Of a stretch of 58,005 nucleotides of DNA, positions 17,398 through 25,916 are shown piece after piece. Location of the stretch: the NCBI RefSeq assembly GCF_005747095.1, contig NZ_SWLG01000022.1:1-58005 (forward strand). The letters are read 5' to 3'. The notes beneath the pieces are model-generated. The model worked only from the letters and a program-made list of their open reading frames with translations, did no database searches and was not told the DNA's origin. Origin of the DNA: Exobacillus caeni (GTDB taxonomy: Bacteria > Bacillota > Bacilli > Bacillales > Guptibacillaceae). Each line of letters opens with the position of its first letter. The stretch's first letter is position 1. The position numbers were made by a program, and so were the translations under genes.

Positions 17398-19233
17398 TTA
17401 AATAACGTCTTTGTTTTCCTGGGCTTTTACCAAATCATGATAAAATCCTTTCTGATCCAGCAGTTGTTGGTGGTTGCCTTTTTCTATGATCTCTCCGTTT
17501 TTGAGTACAAGAATTTGATCCGCGTTTTTAATCGTATTAAGCCTGTGGGCGATCACAAAACTTGTCCTTCCTTCCATCAGCGTATCAAGCGCGTCGTTGA
17601 TCTTCATCTCGGTGATCGTATCGATACTGCTGGTTGCTTCATCCAGGATTAACACAGAAGGGTTGGCCAGCATCGCCCTTGCAATAGAAAGAAGCTGCCG
17701 CTGTCCGTGGCTTATGCTCTTCCCATCCGAGTCCAGGACGGTATCATACCCTTTCGGAAGCTTGCTGATAAAGCTGTGCGCGTTTGCTCTTTTTGCAGCC
17801 TGTTCGACCTCCTCATCGGATGCGTTCAGTCTTCCGTATCGAATATTTTCCCTCACTGTTGTTTCGAACAGAATGGAATCCTGCAACACAACGCCCATCT
17901 GTTTTCTTAAGCTTTCACGGGTAATGTTCTGGATGTTTTGGCCATCAACCAGAATTTCACCCTCATCCGCATCATAAAAACGGGTAAGCAGTGAAATGAT
18001 CGTTGTTTTCCCAGCGCCAGTTGGGCCAACTAAAGCCACTGTTTCGCCAGGACCGGCATGGAAGCTGACATTTTTTAAAATGTCCTGCCCTTCCTCATAA
18101 CCGAAGGAAACGGCTTCAAATTTTATATCCCCCTGTATGGAAGAAATATCGGTAGCATCTGCTTCATCGCTTTTTTCCTCTTCCTTATCGATAATGTTAA
18201 ACACTCTTTCGGCACCTGCTACAGCTGATAAGATAATGTTGAACTGATTGGCCAAATCGTTTAGCGGACGGGTAAATTGCCGTGAGTAGGTTGTAAAAAT
18301 AACGATAACCCCGATTGAAATCATGCCGTTCAGTGCAAGTATGCCTCCAACTCCGACAATAAGCGCAAAGCTGACATTGTTTAGCATGTTCATCAACTTT
18401 GGGATAAACCCGGAATAGGTCTGTGCCCAGTAACCGGAATCCTTCAAAGCGGCATTCCTCACCCTAAATTCTTCAATGACTTTTTTCTCCCGCGAAAACA
18501 TTTTAATAATATTGTGGCCTGTCAGGCTTTCTTCCATATAACCGTTTATATCGCCTAAGTTTCTCTGTTGTTCTTTAAAGTAATAGCCCGTTCGTTTTGT
18601 GATCCACTTGAGGCCCCCGAACATGACAGGGACGATCAACAGTGTTAAGAACGTTAAAAGAGGGCTCAACCAGAGCATGATGATGATAGTCCCAGTTATG
18701 GTCAGGGCACTCGTTGAAAATTGGATAACAGAGGAATTTAACGTCCGGCTTAAGTTTTCCATATCGTTCGTTAAACGGCTCATCAAGTCCCCGCTTTGCC
18801 TTTTTTGAAAAAAAGCCATCGAGAGTTGCTGCAAATGGGAAAATAGATGGTTTCTCATTCGATAAACGGTATTCTGGGCAATCGTGATCATCCAGTAATT
18901 CTGGAACCAGACGGATAACGATTGGAAAAGGTAGATCACGAGTAAAATGGACAGCATGGTGATGAGCGAGCTTGTTTCATAGTTTGCAATAAGCTTATCA
19001 ACGGTTACACCGAGCAAGTACGGTCCCAGTAAAGATAAAGATGAACTGATAAGAACCATCAACAGGACAAGTATGAATAATCCCTTCTGGTTCGACATAT
19101 ATCCCCAGATTCGATAAAGGGTACCAGTGATATTCTTTACTTTTGGGGCTTTTACCGGTGCTCCTCTATGTCTGCCTGGCAGTTGCTGGCTGTTTGGATT
19201 GGTGTTCGCCTCTTTATTCTGTTGCCGGGACAT
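17398..19233 (-). CDS. ABC exporter half-transporter, subunit 2 (type I fold)
   Basis: A 611-residue membrane-nucleotide-binding fusion. Six transmembrane helices (about residues 50-330) are followed by the ATPase: Walker A GPTGAGKTT (about 405), Q-loop MGVVLQDSILF, signature SHGQRQLLS and Walker B VLILDEATSSID. In the signature, SHGQ replaces the usual SGGQ. The asymmetry with its partner is normal for heterodimeric exporters such as BmrCD, YheIH and YfiBC. The start overlaps the end of the upstream partner by 20 bp, so the two are translated together. A basic, proline-rich N-terminal leader of about 40 residues precedes the first helix. Likely multidrug or lipid export. Confidence 0.9.
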   Translation of the reverse strand: MSRQQNKEANTNPNSQQLPGRHRGAPVKAPKVKNITGTLYRIWGYMSNQKGLFILVLLMVLISSSLSLLGPYLLGVTVDKLIANYETSSLITMLSILLVIYLFQSLSVWFQNYWMITIAQNTVYRMRNHLFSHLQQLSMAFFQKRQSGDLMSRLTNDMENLSRTLNSSVIQFSTSALTITGTIIIMLWLSPLLTFLTLLIVPVMFGGLKWITKRTGYYFKEQQRNLGDINGYMEESLTGHNIIKMFSREKKVIEEFRVRNAALKDSGYWAQTYSGFIPKLMNMLNNVSFALIVGVGGILALNGMISIGVIVIFTTYSRQFTRPLNDLANQFNIILSAVAGAERVFNIIDKEEEKSDEADATDISSIQGDIKFEAVSFGYEEGQDILKNVSFHAGPGETVALVGPTGAGKTTIISLLTRFYDADEGEILVDGQNIQNITRESLRKQMGVVLQDSILFETTVRENIRYGRLNASDEEVEQAAKRANAHSFISKLPKGYDTVLDSDGKSISHGQRQLLSIARAMLANPSVLILDEATSSIDTITEMKINDALDTLMEGRTSFVIAHRLNTIKNADQILVLKNGEIIEKGNHQQLLDQKGFYHDLVKAQENKDVI

Positions 19234-20953
19234 AGCTGATCACTTCCTCTTGTCTCTGGGATTTATAGATATTGCGGTAATAATCACTCTCGTTTAAAAG
19301 AGACTCATGGGTGCCGCTGGCAATCAATTTCCCGTGCTGTAAGAGCAAAATTTTATCTGCTTCTTTCACAGAACTGATCTTCTGAGCGATAATCAATGTT
19401 GTACAGGCCTGGTTTCTTAACGTTTCCAGCACTTTGACTTCCGTTTTGGCATCAAGAGCACTTGTACTGTCATCTAAAAGCAATATGGAAGGCTTTCTTA
19501 CAAACGCTCTCGCCATGGAAAGGCGCTGTTTCTGGCCACCTGAAAAATTGACGCCCCGCTGCCCGAGTTTAGTCTCATATTGTTCTGGCAGCGTCATAAT
19601 AAAGTCATGGATCCCGGCATCTTTTGCAGCCCGGGAGATTTCTTCCATTGAGGCATCTTCTTTCCCCCAGGAAATGTTGTCTTTGACAGATCCCGAGAAC
19701 AGATGAGCTTCCTGCGGGACAAATCCTATTTGTGTTCTGAGTGCTTCCACTTCGTATCTTGATATATTTAGCTGATCGATCTTGATTTCTCCGGATGTCG
19801 GATCGACCAATCGGGGTAAAAGCTGCATGATCGATGTTTTTCCGGAGCCTGTTTCCCCCAGGATCCCGACCGTTTCGCCTGCTTTCACAGAAAAAGAAAT
19901 ATTCTTAAGTGCAGGGTTAGGAGAGGAAGGATAACGAAACGAAACGTTTTGAAATGTGATTTCACCCTTTATATGTTTCTTTTCGCCATTATGATGTATA
20001 TTTTGTTCTTCAATATTTTCATCAAGTACTCCTGTAATACGTGTTGCCGAAGCTTTCCCTCTTGAAAAATTCATCAATAAGAAAGAAAAGACAGAAAAGG
20101 AACCAAGGATTCGAGTTCCATAATTGATGATCGCCACAATTTCGCCGGCCTGCGCTCCACCTGTGTTCATCTCGATCGAACCAAACCATAGTATCGCTAC
20201 AAGGCTTGCATTCATACCGAACATGACGATCGGCATCGCAAGTTCCATCGTCCATAGTGCCCTTTTATTTATATCAGCCAGCGTATCGTTCACGTTAGTA
20301 AACCGTTTATTTTCATGCTTATGGCGGCTAAAGACCTTAATTAAACGAATTCCCATTAAATTTTCGCGGATCACCGTATTCACAGAATCAAGCTTTTCCT
20401 GAACGCTCGAAAAAAGCTTCACACCTTTCGTCATGATCCAGAGCATGACTGCTAAAAGGATCGGAACAGAAAGCAGTAAAATAAGAGCCAACCCGGTATG
20501 TACTGTAAAAGCCATAATAATTCCCCCTATGATAAACAAAGGGGCTCTTAACATGATCCTCAGGCTCATAAATAAAAAGCCCTGGATCTGGGTCACATCG
20601 ATGGTTAACCGCGTTAGTAGGGACGAGGTTGAAAATTTTTGAAACTGGACCAGGGAAAGTTCCTGTATTTTTACAAATAAATCTTCTCTTAAATCATGGC
20701 CGACACCCTGGCTGACCTCCGATGCAAAATAAGAGCTGATAATTCCCCCTGCAAATGCGAGCAAGGACAGTCCTACCAGTACTCCTCCCCACGTCATAAC
20801 AGTGGATAGCTCACCCGGGACAACGCCCTTATCGATGATGATCGCCATCAAAATCGGCTGCACAAGCTCTACTGCCAATTCTACTGCCATTAGGAAGATG
20901 GCGATCCATGCTGCTTTTTGATATGTCTTCACATAAGATAGTATTTTTCTCAT
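19214..20953 (-). CDS. ABC exporter half-transporter, subunit 1 (type I fold)
   Basis: Partner of the downstream half-transporter, 579 residues from the chosen start. Six transmembrane helices lie in residues 15-290. The ATPase has Walker A GETGSGKTS, Q-loop IGFVPQEAHLF, the full signature NFSGGQKQRLSMA and Walker B ILLLDDSTSALD, where D replaces the catalytic E. The partner has LILDEATS, so only one composite ATP site should be fully catalytic. The 21076 ATG adds a leader with no homology to the family. The ATG at 20953 has AGGTGA 7 nt upstream and begins MRKILSYVK, so I use it. Confidence 0.9.
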   Translation of the reverse strand: MRKILSYVKTYQKAAWIAIFLMAVELAVELVQPILMAIIIDKGVVPGELSTVMTWGGVLVGLSLLAFAGGIISSYFASEVSQGVGHDLREDLFVKIQELSLVQFQKFSTSSLLTRLTIDVTQIQGFLFMSLRIMLRAPLFIIGGIIMAFTVHTGLALILLLSVPILLAVMLWIMTKGVKLFSSVQEKLDSVNTVIRENLMGIRLIKVFSRHKHENKRFTNVNDTLADINKRALWTMELAMPIVMFGMNASLVAILWFGSIEMNTGGAQAGEIVAIINYGTRILGSFSVFSFLLMNFSRGKASATRITGVLDENIEEQNIHHNGEKKHIKGEITFQNVSFRYPSSPNPALKNISFSVKAGETVGILGETGSGKTSIMQLLPRLVDPTSGEIKIDQLNISRYEVEALRTQIGFVPQEAHLFSGSVKDNISWGKEDASMEEISRAAKDAGIHDFIMTLPEQYETKLGQRGVNFSGGQKQRLSMARAFVRKPSILLLDDSTSALDAKTEVKVLETLRNQACTTLIIAQKISSVKEADKILLLQHGKLIASGTHESLLNESDYYRNIYKSQRQEEVISYVPATE

Positions 20954-21142
20954 CCATTTATCACCTGAATTTTCTAAATATAATACTCTAATTATACAGG
21001 TTATGGCAGAAAAAATGAAAAAAGGAGACTTCCAGGAAAGGTTGGCTTCGACTTTTACAAAAACAGCATCATGCATAAGTGAAAAACTGCAGGGAAAATT
21101 AATTTTACTAAGCTACTGTTACTTTTGTCGGGAGGCTACAAG

Positions 21143-21283
21143 ATGAAAAAAGAAAACAAAACTGAATGCAATGAAGAGATGGATTACCTTCGTCATTATT
21201 TAGTGGAACAAATCAACAGAATCACCGTAGAAGAACAGGAAGAACAGATGAGGGAAGAAATGGAAAATAAAGAACAGTTATAA
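21143..21283 (+). CDS. Small acidic hypothetical protein (46 aa)
   Basis: An ATG with GGGAGG 7 nt upstream opens a 46-codon frame that is very rich in E, N and Q and ends in TAA 3 bp before a strong terminator. Residues 20-46 look like one charged alpha helix (repeating EEQ and EEM). No family recognised. The good ribosome site plus dedicated terminator argue that it is real. Confidence 0.6.
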   Translation: MKKENKTECNEEMDYLRHYLVEQINRITVEEQEEQMREEMENKEQL

Positions 21284-21286
21284 CAG

Positions 21287-21327
21287 GAAGAAGCATCAGA
21301 AGTTTAGACTTGATGCTTCTTCTTTAT
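21287..21327 (+). terminator. Terminator of the 46-residue gene
   Basis: Stem GAAGAAGCATCA with TGATGCTTCTTC (12 bp) followed by TTTATTT on the + strand. Confidence 0.85.
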
Positions 21328-21476
21328 TTAATCACAATATACCTGAGCCCCTTTGTAATGTAATTCTAGCCTCTATCTTCTCTTCTGATGTTTACTTTCG
21401 TTTTATAAGTGAATTCATTATATAGGACAATAGGCTGGCCTCTTAAGAATCTAAAAAAGAAGGAGGATCCCATTCA

Positions 21477-22184
21477 ATGAAAGGAAATGAAGTGATTTTA
21501 GAAGGAAAAAACGTAGGAACAGAAAGAGTACATAACATGGACTTTACAGTTTTAAAGGGACAGATCGTAACGATAATCGGTCCTTCAGGGTCTGGAAAAA
21601 GTACATTGATCAATCTTCTTAACAGAATAAATGATCCGCTTGAGGGGGAGATTCTATTCCATGGAAAAAATGTGAAAGAGTACCCGGTACCCGAACTGCG
21701 AAAAAAGATAGGCATGGTCTTCCAAACGGCAAACCTTTTTACTGGAACTGTGGAAGAAAACTTAAAGTATGGACCCGAAATCTGGGGAGAATGGACGCCT
21801 GAACTGGGAAAAGAATTGCTTCGCTTTGTTCAGCTTCCGGAAGAATTTTTATCAAAAGATGTGGAGGATATTTCTGGAGGGCAGCAGCAGCGTGTATCCT
21901 TTGCAAGAACGCTTGCAAACGATCCTGAAGTGCTTCTTATGGATGAAGCTACAAGTGCTCTTGATAACCGTACAGAAGAGCTTGTCGAAGAGGAACTGCT
22001 GCAGCTTGTAAAGGAAAAAAAGATTACGATTCTGATGATTACCCATGATCTTGAACAGGCGAGGCGGCTGGGTGACCAGACTTTTTTTATAGCAGATGGC
22101 CGAATTCTTGAGCAGGGAAAAACAGAAGACCTTTTCGAATCCCCCGCTACGGAAGAACTTAAATTCTTTTTGGAGGTGGAATAA
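21477..22184 (+). CDS. fetA: ABC transporter ATP-binding protein, FetA-type (iron export)
   Basis: The 235-residue ATPase of a two-gene transporter. Motifs: Walker A GPSGSGKST (about 38-46), Q-loop MVFQTANLF, signature DISGGQQQRVS and Walker B VLLMDEATSALD, followed by the H-loop THD. The permease gene follows after 3 bp. The partner is a UPF0014/FetB protein, so this is the YjkB/FetA type, which in E. coli exports iron and protects against oxidative stress. GGAGG sits 9 nt before the ATG. No Fur box was found by eye. Confidence 0.82.
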   Translation: MKGNEVILEGKNVGTERVHNMDFTVLKGQIVTIIGPSGSGKSTLINLLNRINDPLEGEILFHGKNVKEYPVPELRKKIGMVFQTANLFTGTVEENLKYGPEIWGEWTPELGKELLRFVQLPEEFLSKDVEDISGGQQQRVSFARTLANDPEVLLMDEATSALDNRTEELVEEELLQLVKEKKITILMITHDLEQARRLGDQTFFIADGRILEQGKTEDLFESPATEELKFFLEVE

Positions 22185-22187
22185 GTA

Positions 22188-22958
22188 ATGCCCGAAATAT
22201 CCAATCTATCGATGCTCACTGTCATTATATTCGTCCTCATACCGGTTTCACTTTCCTACCTCTATTCTCTTGGTATCGCAAAAACGACGATTTGGTCTTC
22301 GTTAAGGGGAATTATCCAGCTCATTCTGATCGGATATGTGCTGACCTTTCTGTTTGAAATAACTGACTGGATTGCTGTTACCTTAGCTGTACTTGTCATG
22401 ATCTCAGCTGCTTCCTGGCAGGCAGGCCAAAGGGGAAAAGGAATTAAGAATGCCTTTTTGGTCACTTTTACTGTTTTAGCAATCATTGAAGGCCTGGTGC
22501 TTATACTGTGGATCGGGTTTAATATCATTCCCTTTGAATCCCAGCAGGTCATCCCAATGAGCGGTATGGTGATCGGTAACAGCATGGTTGCGTCCGCTCT
22601 GGCACTGGAGAGGCTAAAAAATGACTTTTCCGTCCATAAGGGAAAGGTACTTGCAGCTCTCTCATTGGGGGCAACACCGCCTAAAGCAGCTAATATTATC
22701 ATCAGAAATACGATAAAAGCCGCGATGATTCCAAGTATAGATGGCCTTAAAACAATTGGTCTCGTCCAGCTTCCGGGAATGATGACAGGGCTGATTATCG
22801 GCGGCGCTTCACCGATCGAGGCAATCCGCTACCAGATTGTTATTTCGTTGAGCATATTTGCCTCCGTATCACTTACGTCTATGTTTGTATCAGCGATCGC
22901 TTATCGTTCGTTCTTTAACAAAGATATGCAGCTTGTTGAAATCAAGGAAAATGATTGA
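22188..22958 (+). CDS. fetB: FetB (UPF0014) ABC transporter permease
   Basis: A 256-residue integral membrane protein with about seven hydrophobic segments. UPF0014/FetB hallmarks: RGIIQLILIGYVLTFLF near the N-terminus, the conserved SGMVIGNSMVASALALERL around residue 122, and the following ALSLGATPPKAA and LPGMMTGLIIGGASP loops. It pairs with the ATPase 3 bp upstream. The operon ends in a 15-bp-stem terminator. Iron export is the known role of E. coli FetAB. Other metals cannot be excluded. Confidence 0.85.
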   Translation: MPEISNLSMLTVIIFVLIPVSLSYLYSLGIAKTTIWSSLRGIIQLILIGYVLTFLFEITDWIAVTLAVLVMISAASWQAGQRGKGIKNAFLVTFTVLAIIEGLVLILWIGFNIIPFESQQVIPMSGMVIGNSMVASALALERLKNDFSVHKGKVLAALSLGATPPKAANIIIRNTIKAAMIPSIDGLKTIGLVQLPGMMTGLIIGGASPIEAIRYQIVISLSIFASVSLTSMFVSAIAYRSFFNKDMQLVEIKEND

Positions 22959-22977
22959 TCAGTTTCTTGATAAAAGC

Positions 22978-23012
22978 AAAAGGGCATTCGCTGTTTTAGC
23001 GAATGCCCTTTT
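22978..23012. terminator. Bidirectional terminator between fetB and the CoA-transferase gene
   Basis: Perfect 15-bp stem (AAAAGGGCATTCGCT with AGCGAATGCCCTTTT) between convergent genes. Confidence 0.9.
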
Positions 23013-23016
23013 GAGG

Positions 23017-24540
23017 CTATACCTTCATGCCAACTTTCTTTTCAGACTCCAGCATCGTCCCTTCCTTTGCATAATTGATATGCCAGGATAGTGCTTTTTC
23101 CAACACATGAGGTGTATGGCCTCCTCGTGTCAGCGCTTCGTTGTAATAGTCCCACAGCTGTTCACGATACATCGGATGTGCGCATCGCTCGATCACCAAT
23201 TCCACGCGCTCCCTTGGCGCAAGTCCACGAAGGTCTGCATAACCCTGTTCTGTTACGATCACATCTACATCATGCTCTGTATGGTCGACGTGGGAGACGT
23301 ATGGGACGATACTTGAGATCTTACCGCCTTTTGCGATTGACTTTGTTACGAAGATTCCAAGGCGGGCATTACGTGCAAAATCTCCTGAACCGCCGATCCC
23401 ATTCATCATCTTGCTGCCCTGTACATGGGTGGAATTTATATTACCGTAGATATCCGCTTCTAAAGCCGTGTTGATCGAGATCAACCCCAACCGGCGGATT
23501 ATCTCCGGGTGGTTTGAAATTTCTTGCGGCCGTAGAACTAATTTATCGCGATAGTTCTCAAAGTTTGAAAAGACCTCGTCCATTTTACCTTCAGAAAGTG
23601 TAATCGAGCAGCAGGATGCAAACTGAACCTTGCCAGCATCGATCAAATCGAAGACAGCGTCCTGCAGCACTTCTGAATACACCTTTAAATCAGTGAAATC
23701 AGAATTCAACAGCCCGTGGAATACCGCATTGGCTACCGAGCCTATCCCGGATTGCAACGGGGCGAGGCTCTTCGTTAACCTTCCGTCTTCGATTTCCTGT
23801 TTAAGAAAATCGATCAAGTGGTCGGCGATCATTACTGTTTCTTCATCAGGAGCAACAATGGTCGACGGGGAGTCCATTTGATTCGTGAAGACAATCCCCT
23901 TTACTTTATTCAAATCCACCTGGATACCCTTTGCCCCAATTCGGTCCTCAGGTTTTGTTAATGGAATAGGATCTCGTTTTCCCTGTTCTCCCGGTTCAAA
24001 TAAATCATGTATACCCTCTAATGATTCTGGCTGGGCTACATTTATTTCAATGATGATCTCTTTCGCGTGCTGTGCAAAGACTAACGAGTTGCCTATCGAT
24101 GTAGTTGGAATAATGAATCCGTCCTCCGTAATCGAAACCGCTTCCAAAATAGCAAAATCAATTTGGTCCAACACATTGGAACGGATTAACTCTGAAGTAT
24201 GTGAAAGATGCTGGTCCACAAAATGAAAAGCACCTTCATTAAGCTTTCTTCGCATCGTAGCATCCGCCTGGAATGGTAAGCGCTTACCTAAGATTCCAGC
24301 TTCAGCAAACAATTTATCAATATCAGAGCCCAGAGAAGCTCCAGTATATACATTAACTTTAAAATCTTCTGATTCAGCTCGATTTACCAGTGCAAAAGGA
24401 ACCGCTTTCACGTCACCCGCACGAGTAAAGCCACTTAACCCAAGTGTCATTCCATTCCCGATCCAGGATGCTGCCGTTTCAGCCGAAACTACTCTATCTC
24501 TTAATGCTGTGTTTTGAATACGCTCGTAGTTGTTTTCCAC
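23017..24540 (-). CDS. Acetyl-CoA hydrolase / succinyl-CoA:acetate CoA-transferase family
   Basis: A 507-residue class I CoA-transferase-like enzyme. Visible features: the N-terminal SGFTRAGDVKAVP loop, the glutamate region LEADIYGNINSTHVQG (E is the expected CoA-thioester nucleophile), and the glycine loop MNGIGGSGDFARNA that forms the oxyanion hole. Members transfer CoA between succinyl-CoA or acetyl-CoA and acetate or other short acids, or hydrolyse acetyl-CoA. The start is GTG with AAGGTG 7 nt upstream. The gene lies next to and downstream of a LytTR regulator on the same strand (142 bp gap), which is a likely regulator. Confidence 0.85.
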   Translation of the reverse strand: MENNYERIQNTALRDRVVSAETAASWIGNGMTLGLSGFTRAGDVKAVPFALVNRAESEDFKVNVYTGASLGSDIDKLFAEAGILGKRLPFQADATMRRKLNEGAFHFVDQHLSHTSELIRSNVLDQIDFAILEAVSITEDGFIIPTTSIGNSLVFAQHAKEIIIEINVAQPESLEGIHDLFEPGEQGKRDPIPLTKPEDRIGAKGIQVDLNKVKGIVFTNQMDSPSTIVAPDEETVMIADHLIDFLKQEIEDGRLTKSLAPLQSGIGSVANAVFHGLLNSDFTDLKVYSEVLQDAVFDLIDAGKVQFASCCSITLSEGKMDEVFSNFENYRDKLVLRPQEISNHPEIIRRLGLISINTALEADIYGNINSTHVQGSKMMNGIGGSGDFARNARLGIFVTKSIAKGGKISSIVPYVSHVDHTEHDVDVIVTEQGYADLRGLAPRERVELVIERCAHPMYREQLWDYYNEALTRGGHTPHVLEKALSWHINYAKEGTMLESEKKVGMKV

Positions 24541-24682
24541 TCTATGACACCTTCCCTTGTAATCTTTCTCACTATTACAACTATTTTATCGTTTTGCATT
24601 CAGGGAAAGGCTATTTTTGAATGAAATTGCTAAAAATGACGATGAAAAGGCTAAATGAACGTGTGAAACAGCAATGAATCCT

Positions 24683-25327
24683 TTAAAAACCAAGTAGTTT
24701 CCTGAAGTAACTCGCATGTGTCTGGCTCACCGGGACAAGGGTATCATCTATCATTTTCAAAATAAAAGTGGAACGTGTGTCAGGATAAATTTCTTTAATA
24801 TAATTTACATTAACAATATAAGACCGATGGCATCTGATAAAGGAATCTCTCGGCAACAGGAAGTCAAATTCATTCAACGTGTTTGTATGTGTACCAACAT
24901 TCTCTTTCGTAATAACAAATGTTTTTCGTTCCTTTGCTTCAATGTATATGACGTCTGTGAAAGGAACGGGCACCCAGCCATCGCTTTTTTTAATCGTGAT
25001 AACAGACATCGCATTTGTTAGCGTCGGAAAAACAGCTGTTACACATCCTCTTATTTCTCCTTCTTTCGAATATGGAACTGCCATCCCATAGTACGGAACG
25101 CCAAAGACATCACGATCAATGTACTCAGAGACCTTTTGGCCGGCCAGTAATGCTTTGTATGTAATCGTCCCTTCCAGAATAGGATCTCCAGGCTTTATCT
25201 TCAAATCGATTCGTTTACTCGGCTGGTAATACAGATATTCCTTTGTGTCAGATAAAACGATCGATGTTTCATCGGAAAACAATTCGCCTATCACATCTAT
25301 TAACGTACTCGCATTAAAAAGCTCCAT
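24683..25327 (-). CDS. LytTR-family transcriptional regulator with sensory N-terminus
   Basis: A 214-residue DNA-binding protein. The C-terminal ~100 residues are a LytTR domain: VPFTDVIYIEAKERKTFVI, then FIRCHRSYIVNVNYIKEI, ending in SQTHASYFRKLLGF. The N-terminal half (1-115) is not a receiver. It has ILEGTITYKALLAGQKVSEYI and YGMAVPYSKEGEIRGCVTAVFP, the look of a PAS/GAF-like ligand-binding module. It is therefore a one-component regulator. It sits directly upstream of the CoA-transferase gene, so control of that gene by a small metabolite is a reasonable inference. Confidence 0.8.
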   Translation of the reverse strand: MELFNASTLIDVIGELFSDETSIVLSDTKEYLYYQPSKRIDLKIKPGDPILEGTITYKALLAGQKVSEYIDRDVFGVPYYGMAVPYSKEGEIRGCVTAVFPTLTNAMSVITIKKSDGWVPVPFTDVIYIEAKERKTFVITKENVGTHTNTLNEFDFLLPRDSFIRCHRSYIVNVNYIKEIYPDTRSTFILKMIDDTLVPVSQTHASYFRKLLGF

Positions 25328-25427
25328 TATTTACACAACTTTCTTAAATAGAAATTTAATTTCTTTCGTCTTCATCATACCAAAACGAAGATAAATACTG
25401 GAAAAAAACGCTTTATACTGGTATATT

Positions 25428-25469
25428 AAAATAGTTACCCTCGTTAACCATTACCATAGCTAACTATTT
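25428..25469. promoter_or_regulatory. Candidate MarR operator (inverted repeat)
   Basis: Arms AAATAGTTA (25428-25437, one extra A) and TAACTATTT (25461-25469) form an inverted repeat around a further GTTAAC/GCTAAC pair. It lies between a candidate -10-like TATATT (25422-25427) and the ribosome site of the marR gene. Autorepression by the MarR protein is the likely meaning. Confidence 0.5.
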
Positions 25470-25474
25470 AGGAG

Positions 25475-25915
25475 GTGTTATCCATAAAGAATTCACAGAA
25501 GTTTTTTTATCAACTATTAATGTTGTATCGGCCGTTTGAAAATCGGTTGAATATACAGCTCAGCAAACATAACCTTCATAGAGCCCAGTGGACGATCGTG
25601 TATTACCTCGCTAATTTCGGTTCTGCAACACTCATCGAGCTTGCTAACTACCAGGGGGTCGAGAAACCTACGATTACAAGGACGATTAACAGCTTAGAAG
25701 AATTAGGATACGTCGATCATGTCCCCGGTAAGGATAAACGTGAAAAGCGAATGGAACTTACGGAGAGCGGCAGTGAACTATACAAAACAGTGCGCCGGAC
25801 GATCGATCAATATGAAAAGGAAATTTTAGAAGGAATTTCTGAAGAAGAGCAACAAGAGACCATTCGTATAATGGGTGAAATTCGAAACAATATTCTTAAA
25901 CGGGGAGATAGATAG
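25475..25915 (+). CDS. MarR-family transcriptional regulator
   Basis: A winged-helix repressor of about 143-146 residues: recognition region IELANYQGVEKPTITRTINSLEELG and the wing DHVPGKDKREKRMELTESG. It lies one base before the MFS gene and almost surely controls it. The start is uncertain: the GTG at 25475 overlaps the only Shine-Dalgarno (AGGAGG, 25470-25475). The codon at the ideal distance (25484) is ATA, and the first ATG (25520) would remove part of helix 1 and lacks a ribosome site. I keep the GTG coordinate as the outer limit. Confidence 0.85.
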   Translation: MLSIKNSQKFFYQLLMLYRPFENRLNIQLSKHNLHRAQWTIVYYLANFGSATLIELANYQGVEKPTITRTINSLEELGYVDHVPGKDKREKRMELTESGSELYKTVRRTIDQYEKEILEGISEEEQQETIRIMGEIRNNILKRGDR

Positions 25916-25916
25916 C

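Noticed and set aside
19214-21076. Longer start (21076) for the ABC exporter subunit
   Set aside because: The added 41 residues have no family counterpart and no ribosome site. The ATG at 20953 has one and starts at the expected cytoplasmic helix.
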